Program-made: the position numbers and the translations under genes
Assembly: GCA_025463055.1 (NCBI GenBank)
Contig: JAOAPV010000055.1
Location: 54,426-118,425, forward strand
Direction: 5' to 3'
DNA length: 64,000 nt
DNA from: Candidatus Acidiferrum typicum
GTDB lineage: Bacteria > Acidobacteriota > Terriglobia > Acidiferrales > UBA7541
Notes under the pieces: model-generated
Database searches by the model: none
The model's input: the letters and a program-made list of their open reading frames with translations, nothing else
Told to the model about the DNA's origin: nothing
Shown: in pieces, positions 17,879 through 26,914 of the stretch
How the letters are laid out: every line of letters begins with the position of its first letter
Numbering within the stretch: the first letter of the stretch is position 1

Positions 17879-19525
17879 TCAGAACGCGACGCTGACGACG
17901 TCTCCAACCTGTGTTCGTTGCGCAAGGCCTCCGCGGCACGCTCGCCGATGATGATGCAGGGGGGCCATCGTGTTGCCGGTGGTCACGCGCGGCATGATCG
18001 AGCCATCTGCTATGCGGAGGTTTTCTATTCCATAGACCTTCAGTTGGGCGTCTACGACCGACATGGAATCGCGTCCCATCTTGGAAGTGCAAGTCTGATG
18101 GTGGTACGTAGTGGCTGCATCGCGAATGAAATCTTTTAGCGCAGCTCCTGTCAGGTTGCCGGGCATAACTTCGCGCTTTCTGAAAGGTCGAAGGGCAGCC
18201 GAATTGCCAATTTCCTGACAAAGTTCCACGCACGCTACTGCGGCCTTCAGGTCGTCTGGATGGGACAGCGTATTGGCCTCGATCTGGACAGGGGCGTCAG
18301 GGCTAGGTCCGGTCAAGCGGATCTGACCTATGCTTTTCGGCCGTACGACACATCCAAACAATGTCCAAGAAGCCGCCGGTGGATTGAACTTGGCGGCTGT
18401 CTCGGCACTGCAGTACGGTACTTCTCCCAGGCAGGTCTGCAAATCCGGAGTCTCAAGACCAGGATCGCTCTTCCAGAAGAACGTTGCCTCAGCTCCATTG
18501 TTGCGTGGAGCGAGCGGTTGCCGATACTCCCAGACGCAACCAATGCCAAAATGATCCTGAAAGTTCTGACCTACTCCTGGAAGATGATGAACAACCGGTA
18601 TGCCCAGGCGTTGTAGCTCCCCGTGATCGCCGATGCCAGAGAGCATCAACACCTTTGGCGTATGCATTGCGCCCAACGACAGAACAACCTCGAGTCCAGC
18701 CGTAATGCTTTGGATCTTCCCTTCAAAAGCGATCTCGACACCGGTGGCTCGGTTTCCCTCTAAGGTAAGCTTGGTAACCAATGCGTGCGTGAGCACAGTC
18801 AGGTTTGGCCGGTCCATGTAGGGAAAGGCATAAGTTCGAAAGACGGACAGGCGTTTTCCGTCGCGTACGCGCAAATCGAGGATAGAGGCTCCGCCATTGC
18901 CTTCCATCAGACCGCCATTATTACTATCGAAGGTGGGCATCCCAATGGAACGCGCTGCTTCCACCATGGCCGGGGCGATTGGATTCGGGTCAGGCGCGGA
19001 CTGCACAAAAACCAACCCCCCGGTTCCGCGGCGCGTGGGATCTGGTGCGCCCTGCCAGTCTTCCATCCGACGGTAGATCTCCAGCACCGACTCATAGTTC
19101 CATGCCCGGTCGCCGGACTCGGACGCGAAGAAATCCCAATCGTTCTTATGTCCGCGTGCCCAAGCCATCACATTGATGCTCGATCCCCCGCCGAGCACCT
19201 TGCCCATATTTAGCGGTATGGAACGCCCTTTGAGGTGGGGATTGGGCTGGGCCACAAAATTCCAATCGCGCTCGGTCCCGAGGTTTTCAAACCAGCGCGC
19301 AGCTTCTGTCACGCTTGGCACATCGTCGCTGCCGCCTGCTTCGACCAAGAGCACGCTGACGTCGGGATTCTCTGCCAGGTGGCGCGCCACCACCGAGCCA
19401 GAGGAGCCTGACCCACAGACGATGAAGTCGTAATGCGACTTTAGATTGGACCTAAGCTTCTGCTGATTCAGGCGAACGCGCTCCGCGAAATCCACTGCTG
19501 ATTGTTTTTCATTATTCCAACTCAT
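17879..19525 (-). CDS. GMC-family FAD oxidoreductase with frameshifted C-terminus
   Basis: A choline/alcohol dehydrogenase-like protein of about 548 aa. It has FAD-binding FIVCGSGSSGSVVARHLAE (GxGxxG) with the following VEAGG, the GMC signature GKVLGGGSSINVMAWARG, and catalytic region YHHQTCTSKMG with VRRIADGSIMP-like ending (LRIADGSIMP). ATG 19525 has AGGAG at 7 bases. The expected C-terminal motif NTMAPCIIIGERAAEAL is out of frame: after MAP the frame reads LHHHRRACRGG. Removing one base of the C6 run (G6 at 17959-17964 on the plus strand) restores it, and the frame would then end at 17869. The gene is therefore either frameshifted near its end or affected by a homopolymer sequencing error. 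The AraC regulator upstream may control it. Confidence 0.85.
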   Translation of the reverse strand: MSWNNEKQSAVDFAERVRLNQQKLRSNLKSHYDFIVCGSGSSGSVVARHLAENPDVSVLLVEAGGSDDVPSVTEAARWFENLGTERDWNFVAQPNPHLKGRSIPLNMGKVLGGGSSINVMAWARGHKNDWDFFASESGDRAWNYESVLEIYRRMEDWQGAPDPTRRGTGGLVFVQSAPDPNPIAPAMVEAARSIGMPTFDSNNGGLMEGNGGASILDLRVRDGKRLSVFRTYAFPYMDRPNLTVLTHALVTKLTLEGNRATGVEIAFEGKIQSITAGLEVVLSLGAMHTPKVLMLSGIGDHGELQRLGIPVVHHLPGVGQNFQDHFGIGCVWEYRQPLAPRNNGAEATFFWKSDPGLETPDLQTCLGEVPYCSAETAAKFNPPAASWTLFGCVVRPKSIGQIRLTGPSPDAPVQIEANTLSHPDDLKAAVACVELCQEIGNSAALRPFRKREVMPGNLTGAALKDFIRDAATTYHHQTCTSKMGRDSMSVVDAQLKVYGIENLRIADGSIMPRVTTGNTMAPLHHHRRACRGGLAQRTQVGDVVSVAF

Positions 19526-19862
19526 CTCAATACTCCTTGCTGGTGTGAGGACTGCCATGGATTGTTTGCCTTAGTGGCTCTCACAACTCACTCAGCAAAC
19601 CGCATCGTGGACAGGGGGTTGTGCCTGTATCTGCTCGGCTGGGCCAAATCCTGCTCAATTCTTGAAGACTGAGGCAGGAATCCAACAGATGAGACATTCA
19701 ACCAGGGGACGAAGGGGACAAACGATGAGACCTCAACTGCGATTGGGCGCGAAGTCTGGATGAAGTTGGGATCAACTATGAGTTGCGAGCATCTGACGCG
19801 TCGTCATGACATGCCTGCGAAAAGCGGGCGCACCGTGGGACCAGGCCTCCAGCGCAAGCCAC
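19526..19862. other. Intergenic stretch between AraC regulator and GMC oxidoreductase
   Basis: No gene is seen in these 337 bases. Nothing beyond the AGGAG ribosome site of the GMC gene at its left end stands out. A promoter for the GMC oxidoreductase is expected here. Confidence 0.35.
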
Positions 19863-20654
19863 TCAATGCCGCAGAAATTTCTGGCGATACTCTATAGGGC
19901 TGACTCCACACAACTGGCGGAACACCCGCGCAAAGTGCTGCTGCGTTTTGAAGCCGCAGGCCACGGCGACATCCAAAACACGCGCCTCGGCCGCGCGCAA
20001 CATTTCCTTTGCACGCTCTACCCTATGACGCAGGACAAAATGATGCGGGGTTTCGCCGGTTGACTTGCGAAACATGCGCGAGAAATGAGCTGTGCTCAAC
20101 TGCACCGCTTGCGCCATCTCGCAAAGGGTCAACTCGTCTTCCATCTTGGCGTCCACGAATTCTTTAATCCTTCGCAAGCGTGCGCAACCTAGGCCGCCTC
20201 GGTGCGTCTGCACAGAGCGGTGGCGGACTGCATAACCATTGACCAGCGCCGCGGCAATCGCCTGCTCGACAGAATCTAGAAAGAGCCTCCCGCTCGGAAA
20301 CCCGGCAATCCTCTCCGCATTCACCGCCTCGACCAACGTACCTAGTCGCGCGTCAACCAGGTTATCCACTTTGCGCAACTCGACCTCACCGCTTGTTCCA
20401 TCTGAGGCTGCCGTTAGCGCGGCGTCCGAAATGGCGATGCACAAAGCGCGCAAGTCTTCGTTTCGAAACCATTTCTCCAGGTGGTTAGGGACCAGGCTCA
20501 TTTCGCCTGCGTCGACAGTAAATCTTTTCATCTCAGAACGGCGCAAGCCAATTTCAATGGAACCAGGCTGCAACGCCATGGCTAGAACCGGCTGATGCTT
20601 GATCCAAAAGCGCGGCTCTCTGACAGACTCAGGTACATTGAGTTCAACTCTCAT
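19863..20654 (-). CDS. AraC-family transcriptional regulator
   Basis: 263 aa. The last 100 residues hold the two AraC helix-turn-helix motifs: first LTLCEMAQAVQLSTAHFSRM, then VLDVAVACGFKTQQHFARVF ending in CGVSPIEYRQKF, the conserved 'GxxPxxYR' finish. The N-terminal part (residues 1-140) resembles a small cupin-like sensing domain, but no ligand can be named. ATG 20654 is preceded by GAGG at 5 bases; a GTG six codons upstream is the alternative. It is transcribed in the same direction as the GMC oxidoreductase 340 bp downstream, so that gene is a plausible target (inference). Confidence 0.9.
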   Translation of the reverse strand: MRVELNVPESVREPRFWIKHQPVLAMALQPGSIEIGLRRSEMKRFTVDAGEMSLVPNHLEKWFRNEDLRALCIAISDAALTAASDGTSGEVELRKVDNLVDARLGTLVEAVNAERIAGFPSGRLFLDSVEQAIAAALVNGYAVRHRSVQTHRGGLGCARLRRIKEFVDAKMEDELTLCEMAQAVQLSTAHFSRMFRKSTGETPHHFVLRHRVERAKEMLRAAEARVLDVAVACGFKTQQHFARVFRQLCGVSPIEYRQKFLRH

Positions 20655-20769
20655 CTTTGCCTCACTCCTCACTACGTTTGATGTTGTCTTATCCCTGAAG
20701 GGGACACGCCTGCATTCAGCAACTGACGTGTGGCCTGTTTTTCTTGTGTGAGGCGGTTCGGAGGACAGC

Positions 20770-20784
20770 CCCGCCTACGGCGGG
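20770..20784. repeat. Short inverted repeat CCCGCC-TAC-GGCGGG
   Basis: A six-bp GC stem with a 3-base loop lies downstream (minus strand) of the FAD oxidoreductase stop. It sits inside a longer stretch (GGGCAGGCAGAAATGGCTGTGCCAC) that reads like a dispersed intergenic element of Acidobacteriota genomes, from memory. It may serve as a transcript end. Confidence 0.35.
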
Positions 20785-20805
20785 CAGGCAGAAATGGCTG
20801 TGCCA

Positions 20806-22233
20806 CTACAGGCGGGAGGCGGCTTGTTTTGCGGCGTTGTGGCCGCACATGCCGTGAACGCCGGCGCCTGGCGGCGTTGACGAGGAGCAGATGTAGATGT
20901 TGCGGGCCGGCGTGGCGTAGTGGCGCCATGTTGGGCGCAGGAAGAATTGGCGAAGGTCTACGGCGCCTCCGGAGATGTCGCCACCGATTAGATTAGCGTC
21001 CATGTCTTCGAGGGCGCCCGGGGAAAAGACGCGACGGGCGAGAACGCAATCGCGAAAGCCGGGGGCGAAACGCTCAATTTGCGATTCGAGCGCTTGCAGC
21101 ATGTCGACATTGGAACTGTTGGGGACATGGCAGTAGGCCCATGCGATGTGCTTCCCTGCCGGGGCGCGTGTGGGATCGAAGAGGCTTGGTTGCGAGAGGA
21201 GGACGAAGGGGCGGTCGGAATGGCGGCCGTGGCGCATGTCGTATTCCGACTGGGCGATTTCCTGGAGGGTGCCACCGAGATGCACGGTGGCGGCGCGCGC
21301 GCAGTCCGCTGATTTCCAGGGAATGGGGCTGTGGAGAGCGTAATCGACTTTGAATACTCCGGGACCATAACGATACTTCGCGAGCTGGCGGGCGAATCGC
21401 GTGGGGAAACGATTGCGGGCGATGCGCAGCAATTGGTGCGGCGTGACATCACAGAGGATGGCGTCGTAGTTTTTCTCGAGCGCAGAAAAATCGTCGATGC
21501 GTGTGGAAGTCTTGATGGTACCGCCCAAGGAGGCGAGGTGAGTGCAGAGAGCGTTGGTGATGGATTGCGCTCCCCCGCGTGGAATGGGCCAACCGACTGC
21601 GTGCGCGGCCGTGCCGAGAACTATGCCGAACGCGGCGCTTAGGGGCTCGTCGAGGCTGAGAAAAGAATGCGCGGCTAGGCCAGCAAAGAGAGCTTTGGTG
21701 CGTTCGCTGCGGAAGAGATGCGCGAGTGTTTTTGCCGGCGGGAATGCTACCAAGCCGAAGCGCGCTAGCAGGAACGGATGAGGGGTGAACACGTTCAGCG
21801 GGCGGAGGATTTCTTCTGAGAGCGCGGACCAATGCTCTGCGAATGGTTGCATGAGGCGGCGCCAACGATTGCCGTCTGGTGCGAGAGCAGATTCGGCGGC
21901 GCGCAGGTCGCGCTCGAGCGTTATGGCCGTGCCGTCGTCAACAGGATGGGCCAGGGGGGCCGGAGAGTGAATCCACTCGAGACCGTGAGCTTGCAGCGGG
22001 AGCGAAGAGAAAAACGGGGAGCCTGCGGTGAGCGGATGGACGGCGGAGCCGAAGTCGTGGTGGAAGGCGGGCAGCGTTAGCTCGAGAGTGCGTGCGGCGC
22101 CGCCGGGTTGTGGTTCGGCTTCGAAGACGTCAACGTGAGCGCCGGTTTGCGCGAGGGTGATGGCGGCGGCGAGGCCGTTGGGTCCGGCGCCGATCACGGC
22201 GGCGCGGCGGTGATGTTGTGATTTCGAATTCAT
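20806..22233 (-). CDS. FAD-dependent oxidoreductase, phytoene-desaturase-like (COG1233)
   Basis: 475 aa. The N-terminal dinucleotide-binding fold is AAVIGAGPNGLAAAITLA followed by VFEAEPQPGGAARTLEL, the pattern of CrtI/RetSat-like NAD(P)/FAD proteins. The C-terminal conserved FAD stretch near GVHGMCGHNAA is typical of the 'NAD(P)/FAD-dependent oxidoreductase' subgroup ending in GPGAxVHGMxGxxAA. There is no carotenoid operon around it, so a desaturase or isomerase acting on a lipid is possible. The ATG at 22233 overlaps the stop of the upstream gene as ATGA, so the two are translationally coupled. A long N-terminal extension in the same frame is rejected because it would run inside that upstream gene. 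Confidence 0.88.
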   Translation of the reverse strand: MNSKSQHHRRAAVIGAGPNGLAAAITLAQTGAHVDVFEAEPQPGGAARTLELTLPAFHHDFGSAVHPLTAGSPFFSSLPLQAHGLEWIHSPAPLAHPVDDGTAITLERDLRAAESALAPDGNRWRRLMQPFAEHWSALSEEILRPLNVFTPHPFLLARFGLVAFPPAKTLAHLFRSERTKALFAGLAAHSFLSLDEPLSAAFGIVLGTAAHAVGWPIPRGGAQSITNALCTHLASLGGTIKTSTRIDDFSALEKNYDAILCDVTPHQLLRIARNRFPTRFARQLAKYRYGPGVFKVDYALHSPIPWKSADCARAATVHLGGTLQEIAQSEYDMRHGRHSDRPFVLLSQPSLFDPTRAPAGKHIAWAYCHVPNSSNVDMLQALESQIERFAPGFRDCVLARRVFSPGALEDMDANLIGGDISGGAVDLRQFFLRPTWRHYATPARNIYICSSSTPPGAGVHGMCGHNAAKQAASRL

Positions 22234-23855
22234 TGGCGGGGCGGAAGCTCCGGCGGCCATTCGATGCCGATGATCCGGCCGTTTGCGCGCGCGAGAGTTG
22301 GCGCGTAATTGCCGAGCAACTGACGATGCCACCATAGACCTTGCTCGCGTTTTGCTTGCATCGAGGTGAACCAATACTGCCAGAGCAGGACGCGGATTTG
22401 GCGCGGCGGTTGCGGAAACGGATTGCCTGCGAATAACGCCAAAACGTCAGGGCTGCCTTCGAGTAGGCGCTCTTCGGTTCGCGGGACAATTGGGTTGGAG
22501 CGCCAATGGCCGAGCGAGGCGAACCACAAATTCCAATCGAAGCGCGGCTGGTAGGGAGCGTAGATGCGTGGAGCTTCGTGGGGATTTTGCGGCTTGTAGC
22601 GGAATGAAAAGGCGATCCAATTTTCGCCGTCGTTCGAGCCTTGGAATTCTATTTCGTAGCGGCCGCGGGTCATTACGGCGAAGAGGCCGTAGCGGTCGGC
22701 GACGCGAAACGGCTGGAGCGCGGCCACTGGCGCGTAGGGAAATGGGGCGGCAGGCCAGAGCATCATTAGCAGGAGCACGGTGCTGGAATAGAAGAGCCAG
22801 ATGAACATTACCGCCGTGAGGGCACGTTTGACGGTGGCCAGATGGCGAGCCCAGGTTTGCTGCCAGTTTGGCCCGGCAGCTTCCTGCGAGGCAGGCGCTT
22901 CGGTGACTGTTTGCGTCGAATGCGATAGTTGCGCTCGCCAGGATTGCGAGACGAAACGAGCGATGAAGGGGGCGAGGAAGCGGTCGTCGAGCAGGAAGAT
23001 GCCGAGGGCGAGGACCAGATAGTTCAAGAACGTGTAGTTGGCGGTGAGGATGATGCCGGTTTGCCAGGGTGTGACGATGAAGAAGCAGATGATGCGGAAT
23101 CGGCGCGGCAAGAAAAACATCCAGACGAGAACCAGCTCGAGGGCGAGAGTGCCGAACGCGGTGGCGGCATGAAACCAGTGCGCAAGATGCTGAACGTACC
23201 AGCCGACCCAGGTGGGCAGGGGTCCGTTTTGGTAATACTCGTCCATGGCGGTGAAGTGGCGCCACTGGGGATCGCCGCTGGCGATTTTGGCGATGCCGGA
23301 TTCGAAGTAGATACGAAACCATTCCCAGAGAAGAAGAAAGATGCTGGCGCGGATGGGCGGACTGTTTGGCGCGAGACCGGTGCGAAATCCGGGCGGGGCT
23401 AGAAAAATGGAAATAAAACCGGCTTCGAGAAGCATGCCGTCGGACTGGTAGCCGGAGAAATCGGATGCGGCGCTGACGAAGGAGAGAAAGCAGATGAAAC
23501 AAATCAGGAGCATGCCGCGCGGGAAAATGTTGGCGGTGAGAAGGACGGAAGCGAGGAGGCCGGCCCAGCAGATGGCCATAAGCATGTGATTGCCAGTGGA
23601 GAACCAAAGGAGCGTGGGCGTGTACCAAAAACGCGCGAAGCCGATGGAATTCGTAACCGCGCGCAGATATTCGGCAGCGGGGAGAATGCCGTTTGGACCG
23701 ATGAGGCCGCGGATTTGGAAGAGGAGCGAGTAGAAGGCGGATAAATAAATCAGGCCGAGGGCGCGCAGAAAAAGCCAGCGAGGAAGAAGGCGGTTGCGGT
23801 CGCCGTGCTGGGGGTCGAAGAGCCAGCGGAGAATGGAGGAGGGACGAAAGTCCAT
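22230..23855 (-). CDS. Lipase-maturation-factor-like multi-TM membrane protein
   Basis: About 541 aa. The N-terminal half is a run of TM helices with the typical openings DRNRLLPRWLFLRALGLIYL and IGPNGILPA, then YQSDGMLLEAGFISIFLAPP and LLLWEWFRIYFESGIAKI with HFTAMDEYYQNGPLPTWVGW. These match the LMF1/LMF2 family (PF06762), which in animals folds dimeric lipases in the ER. A soluble C-terminal domain includes YEIEFQGSNDGENW and RFDWNLWFASL. Bacterial members have unknown roles. The start ATG at 23855 gives MDFRPSSILRWLFDPQ. It is coupled by ATGA to a desaturase-like FAD enzyme, suggesting joint action on a membrane lipid (inference). Confidence 0.85.
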   Translation of the reverse strand: MDFRPSSILRWLFDPQHGDRNRLLPRWLFLRALGLIYLSAFYSLLFQIRGLIGPNGILPAAEYLRAVTNSIGFARFWYTPTLLWFSTGNHMLMAICWAGLLASVLLTANIFPRGMLLICFICFLSFVSAASDFSGYQSDGMLLEAGFISIFLAPPGFRTGLAPNSPPIRASIFLLLWEWFRIYFESGIAKIASGDPQWRHFTAMDEYYQNGPLPTWVGWYVQHLAHWFHAATAFGTLALELVLVWMFFLPRRFRIICFFIVTPWQTGIILTANYTFLNYLVLALGIFLLDDRFLAPFIARFVSQSWRAQLSHSTQTVTEAPASQEAAGPNWQQTWARHLATVKRALTAVMFIWLFYSSTVLLLMMLWPAAPFPYAPVAALQPFRVADRYGLFAVMTRGRYEIEFQGSNDGENWIAFSFRYKPQNPHEAPRIYAPYQPRFDWNLWFASLGHWRSNPIVPRTEERLLEGSPDVLALFAGNPFPQPPRQIRVLLWQYWFTSMQAKREQGLWWHRQLLGNYAPTLARANGRIIGIEWPPELPPRQ

Positions 23856-24059
23856 GGGAGCAGAGCGCGTCCAGTGTTTAATATACAGGCGAGGACGGGA
23901 GAGCGCGAGGCCGCGAGGTTTAGAGGGAAGAAGAAACAGCAAATCTAACGCAGAGACGCAGAGTGCGCAGGGACGCGCAGAGAAGAGACGGCCCGCGTCG
24001 ATTGCGCGGTTTGGAGAATCTACTTCTTTGGCGGGGTTGCGCCGAAATTCGAATGTGGG

Positions 24060-25907
24060 ATGAGGATCATGGCATATCAGCCGATTGAGAACTACGGGAT
24101 TATCGGGAACATGCGAACAGCGGCGCTGGTGGGGATGAACGGCTCGATTGATTGGTATTGCTTGCCAAATTTCGATTCGCCCAGCGTGTTCGGCGCGATT
24201 TTAGATGATCAGAAAGGTGGACGATTCCAGATTGTGCCGGTGGCGGAAGAGGTGAAGTCGCGGCAATTCTATTGGCCGTCGACGAACATATTGGTTACGA
24301 GGTTTCTGCACGCGGATGGACTAGCGGAGATCGAAGATTTCATGCCGGTGGGATTGCCCCCGGAGTCGAAGTGGTATCACCACTTGTACCGGAGAGTGCG
24401 ATGCGTGCGCGGCACGGTGAAAGTGCGGATGATCTGCAAGCCGGCTTTTGATTATGGGCGAGAGTCACATGAAGTGACGCTGCACGAGAGTGGCGCGACG
24501 TTCCGTTCGGCTAAGCAAAGCCTACACCTTTGCTGCGTGGAGTCGCTACAGCGACAGGGAGACGGAGGTGTTGCTGCAGAATTTGAGCTGCAGGAAGGCC
24601 AGTCGCATGTGTTCACGGTGAGCGATGAAGAAACCAGCGGTGACGCGCCGTGTCCGGCATCGCAAAGGGATGGCGAAGAACTGTTCCAGCAGACGGTGAA
24701 ATACTGGCACCGATGGCTGTCGGCGTGTACGTACCGCGGACGTTGGCGCGAGCGAGTGGAGAGGTCGGCGCTGGTGCTGAAACTGCTTACCTTCGAACCT
24801 ACGGGCGCGATCATCGCCGCGCCAACTACGAGCCTACCGGAAGTGATCGGCGGACCACGAAACTGGGATTATCGGTATGCGTGGCTGCGTGACGCGGCGT
24901 TCACGGTGTATGCGATGGTGCGCATCGGCTTTACGGAAGAAGCGACGGGGTTCGTGAGCTGGATACGGAACTACGTGGCAAAACACGTGCAACCCGGGGA
25001 GAAGGTCCCCTCGCTGTTTTCGATTTATGGCAATCCGGAATTGCCGGAGCAGGAACTGAAGCACTGGGAAGGGTATAAACAGTCGAGACCAGTGCGGATC
25101 GGCAATGATGCTTATAAGCAATATCAGAGCGATATTTATGGCGAGCTGATGGATTCACTCTACCTTTACAACAAATATGTGCTGCCGATCTCGTACGATT
25201 TCTGGACGCGGATTCGGAGTCGACTGGATTGGGTGTGCGACAACTGGCAAAACCCAGACGAGGGAATCTGGGAGATGCGCAACCGGCAGGAACACTTTGT
25301 CTATTCGAAGCTGATGAACTGGGTGGCGCTGGACCGAGGAGTGAGATTGGCGGATAAGCGCTCGTTTCCGGCGAACCGCGAGAGATGGATTCGCGAGCGC
25401 GACAAGATCTATGAGGAAGTGATGATACGCGGATGGAACGAGAAGCGGCGGGCGTTCACACAATTTTACGGGAGCGAAGATCTGGATGCTTCGGTACTGA
25501 TTATGCCGCTAGTTTTCTTTATGGCGCCGACCGATCCGAGGATGCTGAGCACGATCCGAGCAATCATGAAAAGCCCGAAGGAAGGCGGGCTGATGAGCGA
25601 TGGACTGGTGTACCGGTATCCGCCGGAGCCGCACATCGACGGACTGCCGGGCGAAGAAGGAACATTCAATATGTGCTCGTTCTGGCTGGTGGAAGCGATG
25701 ACGCGGGCGGGAATGGCCGATTCTAAGATGCTTGATCAGGCGCGGCTGCTGTTTGAGCGGATGCTGGGATATGCCAATCACTTGGGGCTATACGCGGAGC
25801 AGACGAGTTCGCAGGGCGAGGCGCTGGGGAATTTTCCGCAGGCGTTTACGCATTTGGCGCTGATTAGCGCAGCGTTTAATTTGGATCGGACGTTGGATAA
25901 GAAGTAG
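24060..25907 (+). CDS. Glycoside hydrolase family 15 protein (glucoamylase/trehalase-like)
   Basis: 615 aa. It opens with [19 protein letters not shown] and [18 protein letters not shown], the hallmark N-terminal beta-sandwich of bacterial GH15 proteins. The catalytic (alpha/alpha)6 barrel includes [19 protein letters not shown], the general-acid Glu in [18 protein letters not shown] and the general-base Glu in [17 protein letters not shown]. There is no signal peptide, so it is probably cytosolic, acting on trehalose or alpha-1,4-glucans. The start is ATG 24060 or ATG 24069 ([10 protein letters not shown]). It is divergent from the LMF gene, with about 200 bp between them. Confidence 0.93.
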   Translation: MRIMAYQPIENYGIIGNMRTAALVGMNGSIDWYCLPNFDSPSVFGAILDDQKGGRFQIVPVAEEVKSRQFYWPSTNILVTRFLHADGLAEIEDFMPVGLPPESKWYHHLYRRVRCVRGTVKVRMICKPAFDYGRESHEVTLHESGATFRSAKQSLHLCCVESLQRQGDGGVAAEFELQEGQSHVFTVSDEETSGDAPCPASQRDGEELFQQTVKYWHRWLSACTYRGRWRERVERSALVLKLLTFEPTGAIIAAPTTSLPEVIGGPRNWDYRYAWLRDAAFTVYAMVRIGFTEEATGFVSWIRNYVAKHVQPGEKVPSLFSIYGNPELPEQELKHWEGYKQSRPVRIGNDAYKQYQSDIYGELMDSLYLYNKYVLPISYDFWTRIRSRLDWVCDNWQNPDEGIWEMRNRQEHFVYSKLMNWVALDRGVRLADKRSFPANRERWIRERDKIYEEVMIRGWNEKRRAFTQFYGSEDLDASVLIMPLVFFMAPTDPRMLSTIRAIMKSPKEGGLMSDGLVYRYPPEPHIDGLPGEEGTFNMCSFWLVEAMTRAGMADSKMLDQARLLFERMLGYANHLGLYAEQTSSQGEALGNFPQAFTHLALISAAFNLDRTLDKK

Positions 25908-25975
25908 TAAGGGAACTTAGAGACACTGATTTGCGCTCATTGTAGGCGTTTTTTGGCGCGGATTACCTCCTAAAA

Positions 25976-25994
25976 GCGGCAGCAAGACTGCCGC
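25976..25994. repeat. Inverted repeat GCGGCAG-CAAGA-CTGCCGC
   Basis: A seven-bp perfect stem with a 5-base loop lies between the GH15 stop and the SpoIIE start. The flank CACTCCA to the right is, from memory, part of a hairpin dispersed in Acidobacteriota intergenic regions. It could terminate the GH15 transcript, although no T-run follows. Confidence 0.4.
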
Positions 25995-26022
25995 ACTCCA
26001 CAAGTGCTACATTAATTTTGTT

Positions 26023-26832
26023 ATGAATTTCAAGAAAATCGAAAAGGATGGGCTGGAGTGCACGACTTCGGTGGTGCGCCCGTTCGGGTGCATGGAGCTT
26101 TGGGCGGGAAACGAGAGGGCACATCGCTCGCTGGAATTGGCCGGGCTGGAAGGCGATGTGATCGCGGTGCCGTCGGGCGGGGATGAGGGCGGGGATCTCG
26201 CGGCGGTTTTTTCTTGCAGCGACAATGTGGCGCGAGTGGTGCTGGCGGATTGCGTGGGTCACGGATACGTGGCGAGCGCGGTGGCGCGGCATGTGCATCA
26301 TTTGCTGCATAAATTTCACGATATTCGGGATACGTCGGGATTGCTGGGCGCGCTCAATGACGAGTTCACGCTGGATGCGGCGAGCGATGAGGGGGGATTG
26401 CGGCTGACGACTGTGGTTACGGGAACTTACGACGGAGGGAGCGGTGAATTTAATTTTGCATACGCGGCGCATCCGCGAATGTTGGTCTGGAGAGCGCGGG
26501 AAGAGAACTTTTGCGAGCTGGGGGAAGGCTTGGAGAATCTGCCGCTGGGATTTATTACGGGAGAGCAATATAGCGAGCAGAGCATTCGATTGAACGTAGG
26601 AGACATGATTTTGGCGTTTTCAGATGGCGCAACGGAGGCGCGATCGCCTGAAGGAGAGCAATTGACCGCAAAGGGATTTCTCGCCGTCGCGCAGGACGCT
26701 TTGGGCGGGTTGGGGAAAGCGGCGCGGTTGGACGAGTTTTCGCAGGCATTGCTACAGCGAGTGCAAAGGCATCGAGGAAACACAGAGCTGGAGGACGACA
26801 TTACGCTGCTGACGCTGCGGCGCCTGAGTTAA
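26023..26832 (+). CDS. SpoIIE-type PP2C phosphatase
   Basis: 269 aa with a single PP2C/SpoIIE domain: GGDEGGDLAAVF (about residues 47-58), LADCVGHGYVASAVARHVHH, FNFAYAAHPRML, DMILAFSDGATEARSPEG and the terminal LEDDITLLTL. The metal-binding aspartates are therefore present. There is no receiver, PAS or HAMP input, so it may be constitutive or controlled by a partner. It faces (tail to tail) the operon with an RsbW-like kinase and a STAS protein at 30.3-31.2 kb, which are the classes it would act with. No clear ribosome site precedes the ATG. Confidence 0.88.
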   Translation: MNFKKIEKDGLECTTSVVRPFGCMELWAGNERAHRSLELAGLEGDVIAVPSGGDEGGDLAAVFSCSDNVARVVLADCVGHGYVASAVARHVHHLLHKFHDIRDTSGLLGALNDEFTLDAASDEGGLRLTTVVTGTYDGGSGEFNFAYAAHPRMLVWRAREENFCELGEGLENLPLGFITGEQYSEQSIRLNVGDMILAFSDGATEARSPEGEQLTAKGFLAVAQDALGGLGKAARLDEFSQALLQRVQRHRGNTELEDDITLLTLRRLS

Positions 26833-26914
26833 AGAAAAGGCTAAGACACAGAAAGGCTGTGGGGACACGGGAAGCGTTAGCGGGGGTGGATTAAGGCGTT
26901 CGGTAGAAATTGGG

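Noticed and set aside
20673..20805. CRISPR or insertion-sequence end suspected from GC-rich repeats
   Set aside because: Only one short inverted repeat; no regular spacing, no transposase, no target-site duplication visible.
22447..23628. Minus-strand 393-codon frame inside the LMF-like gene
   Set aside because: Arg/His/Pro-rich alternative frame typical of GC-rich shadow ORFs; the other frame carries TM segments and the LMF pattern.
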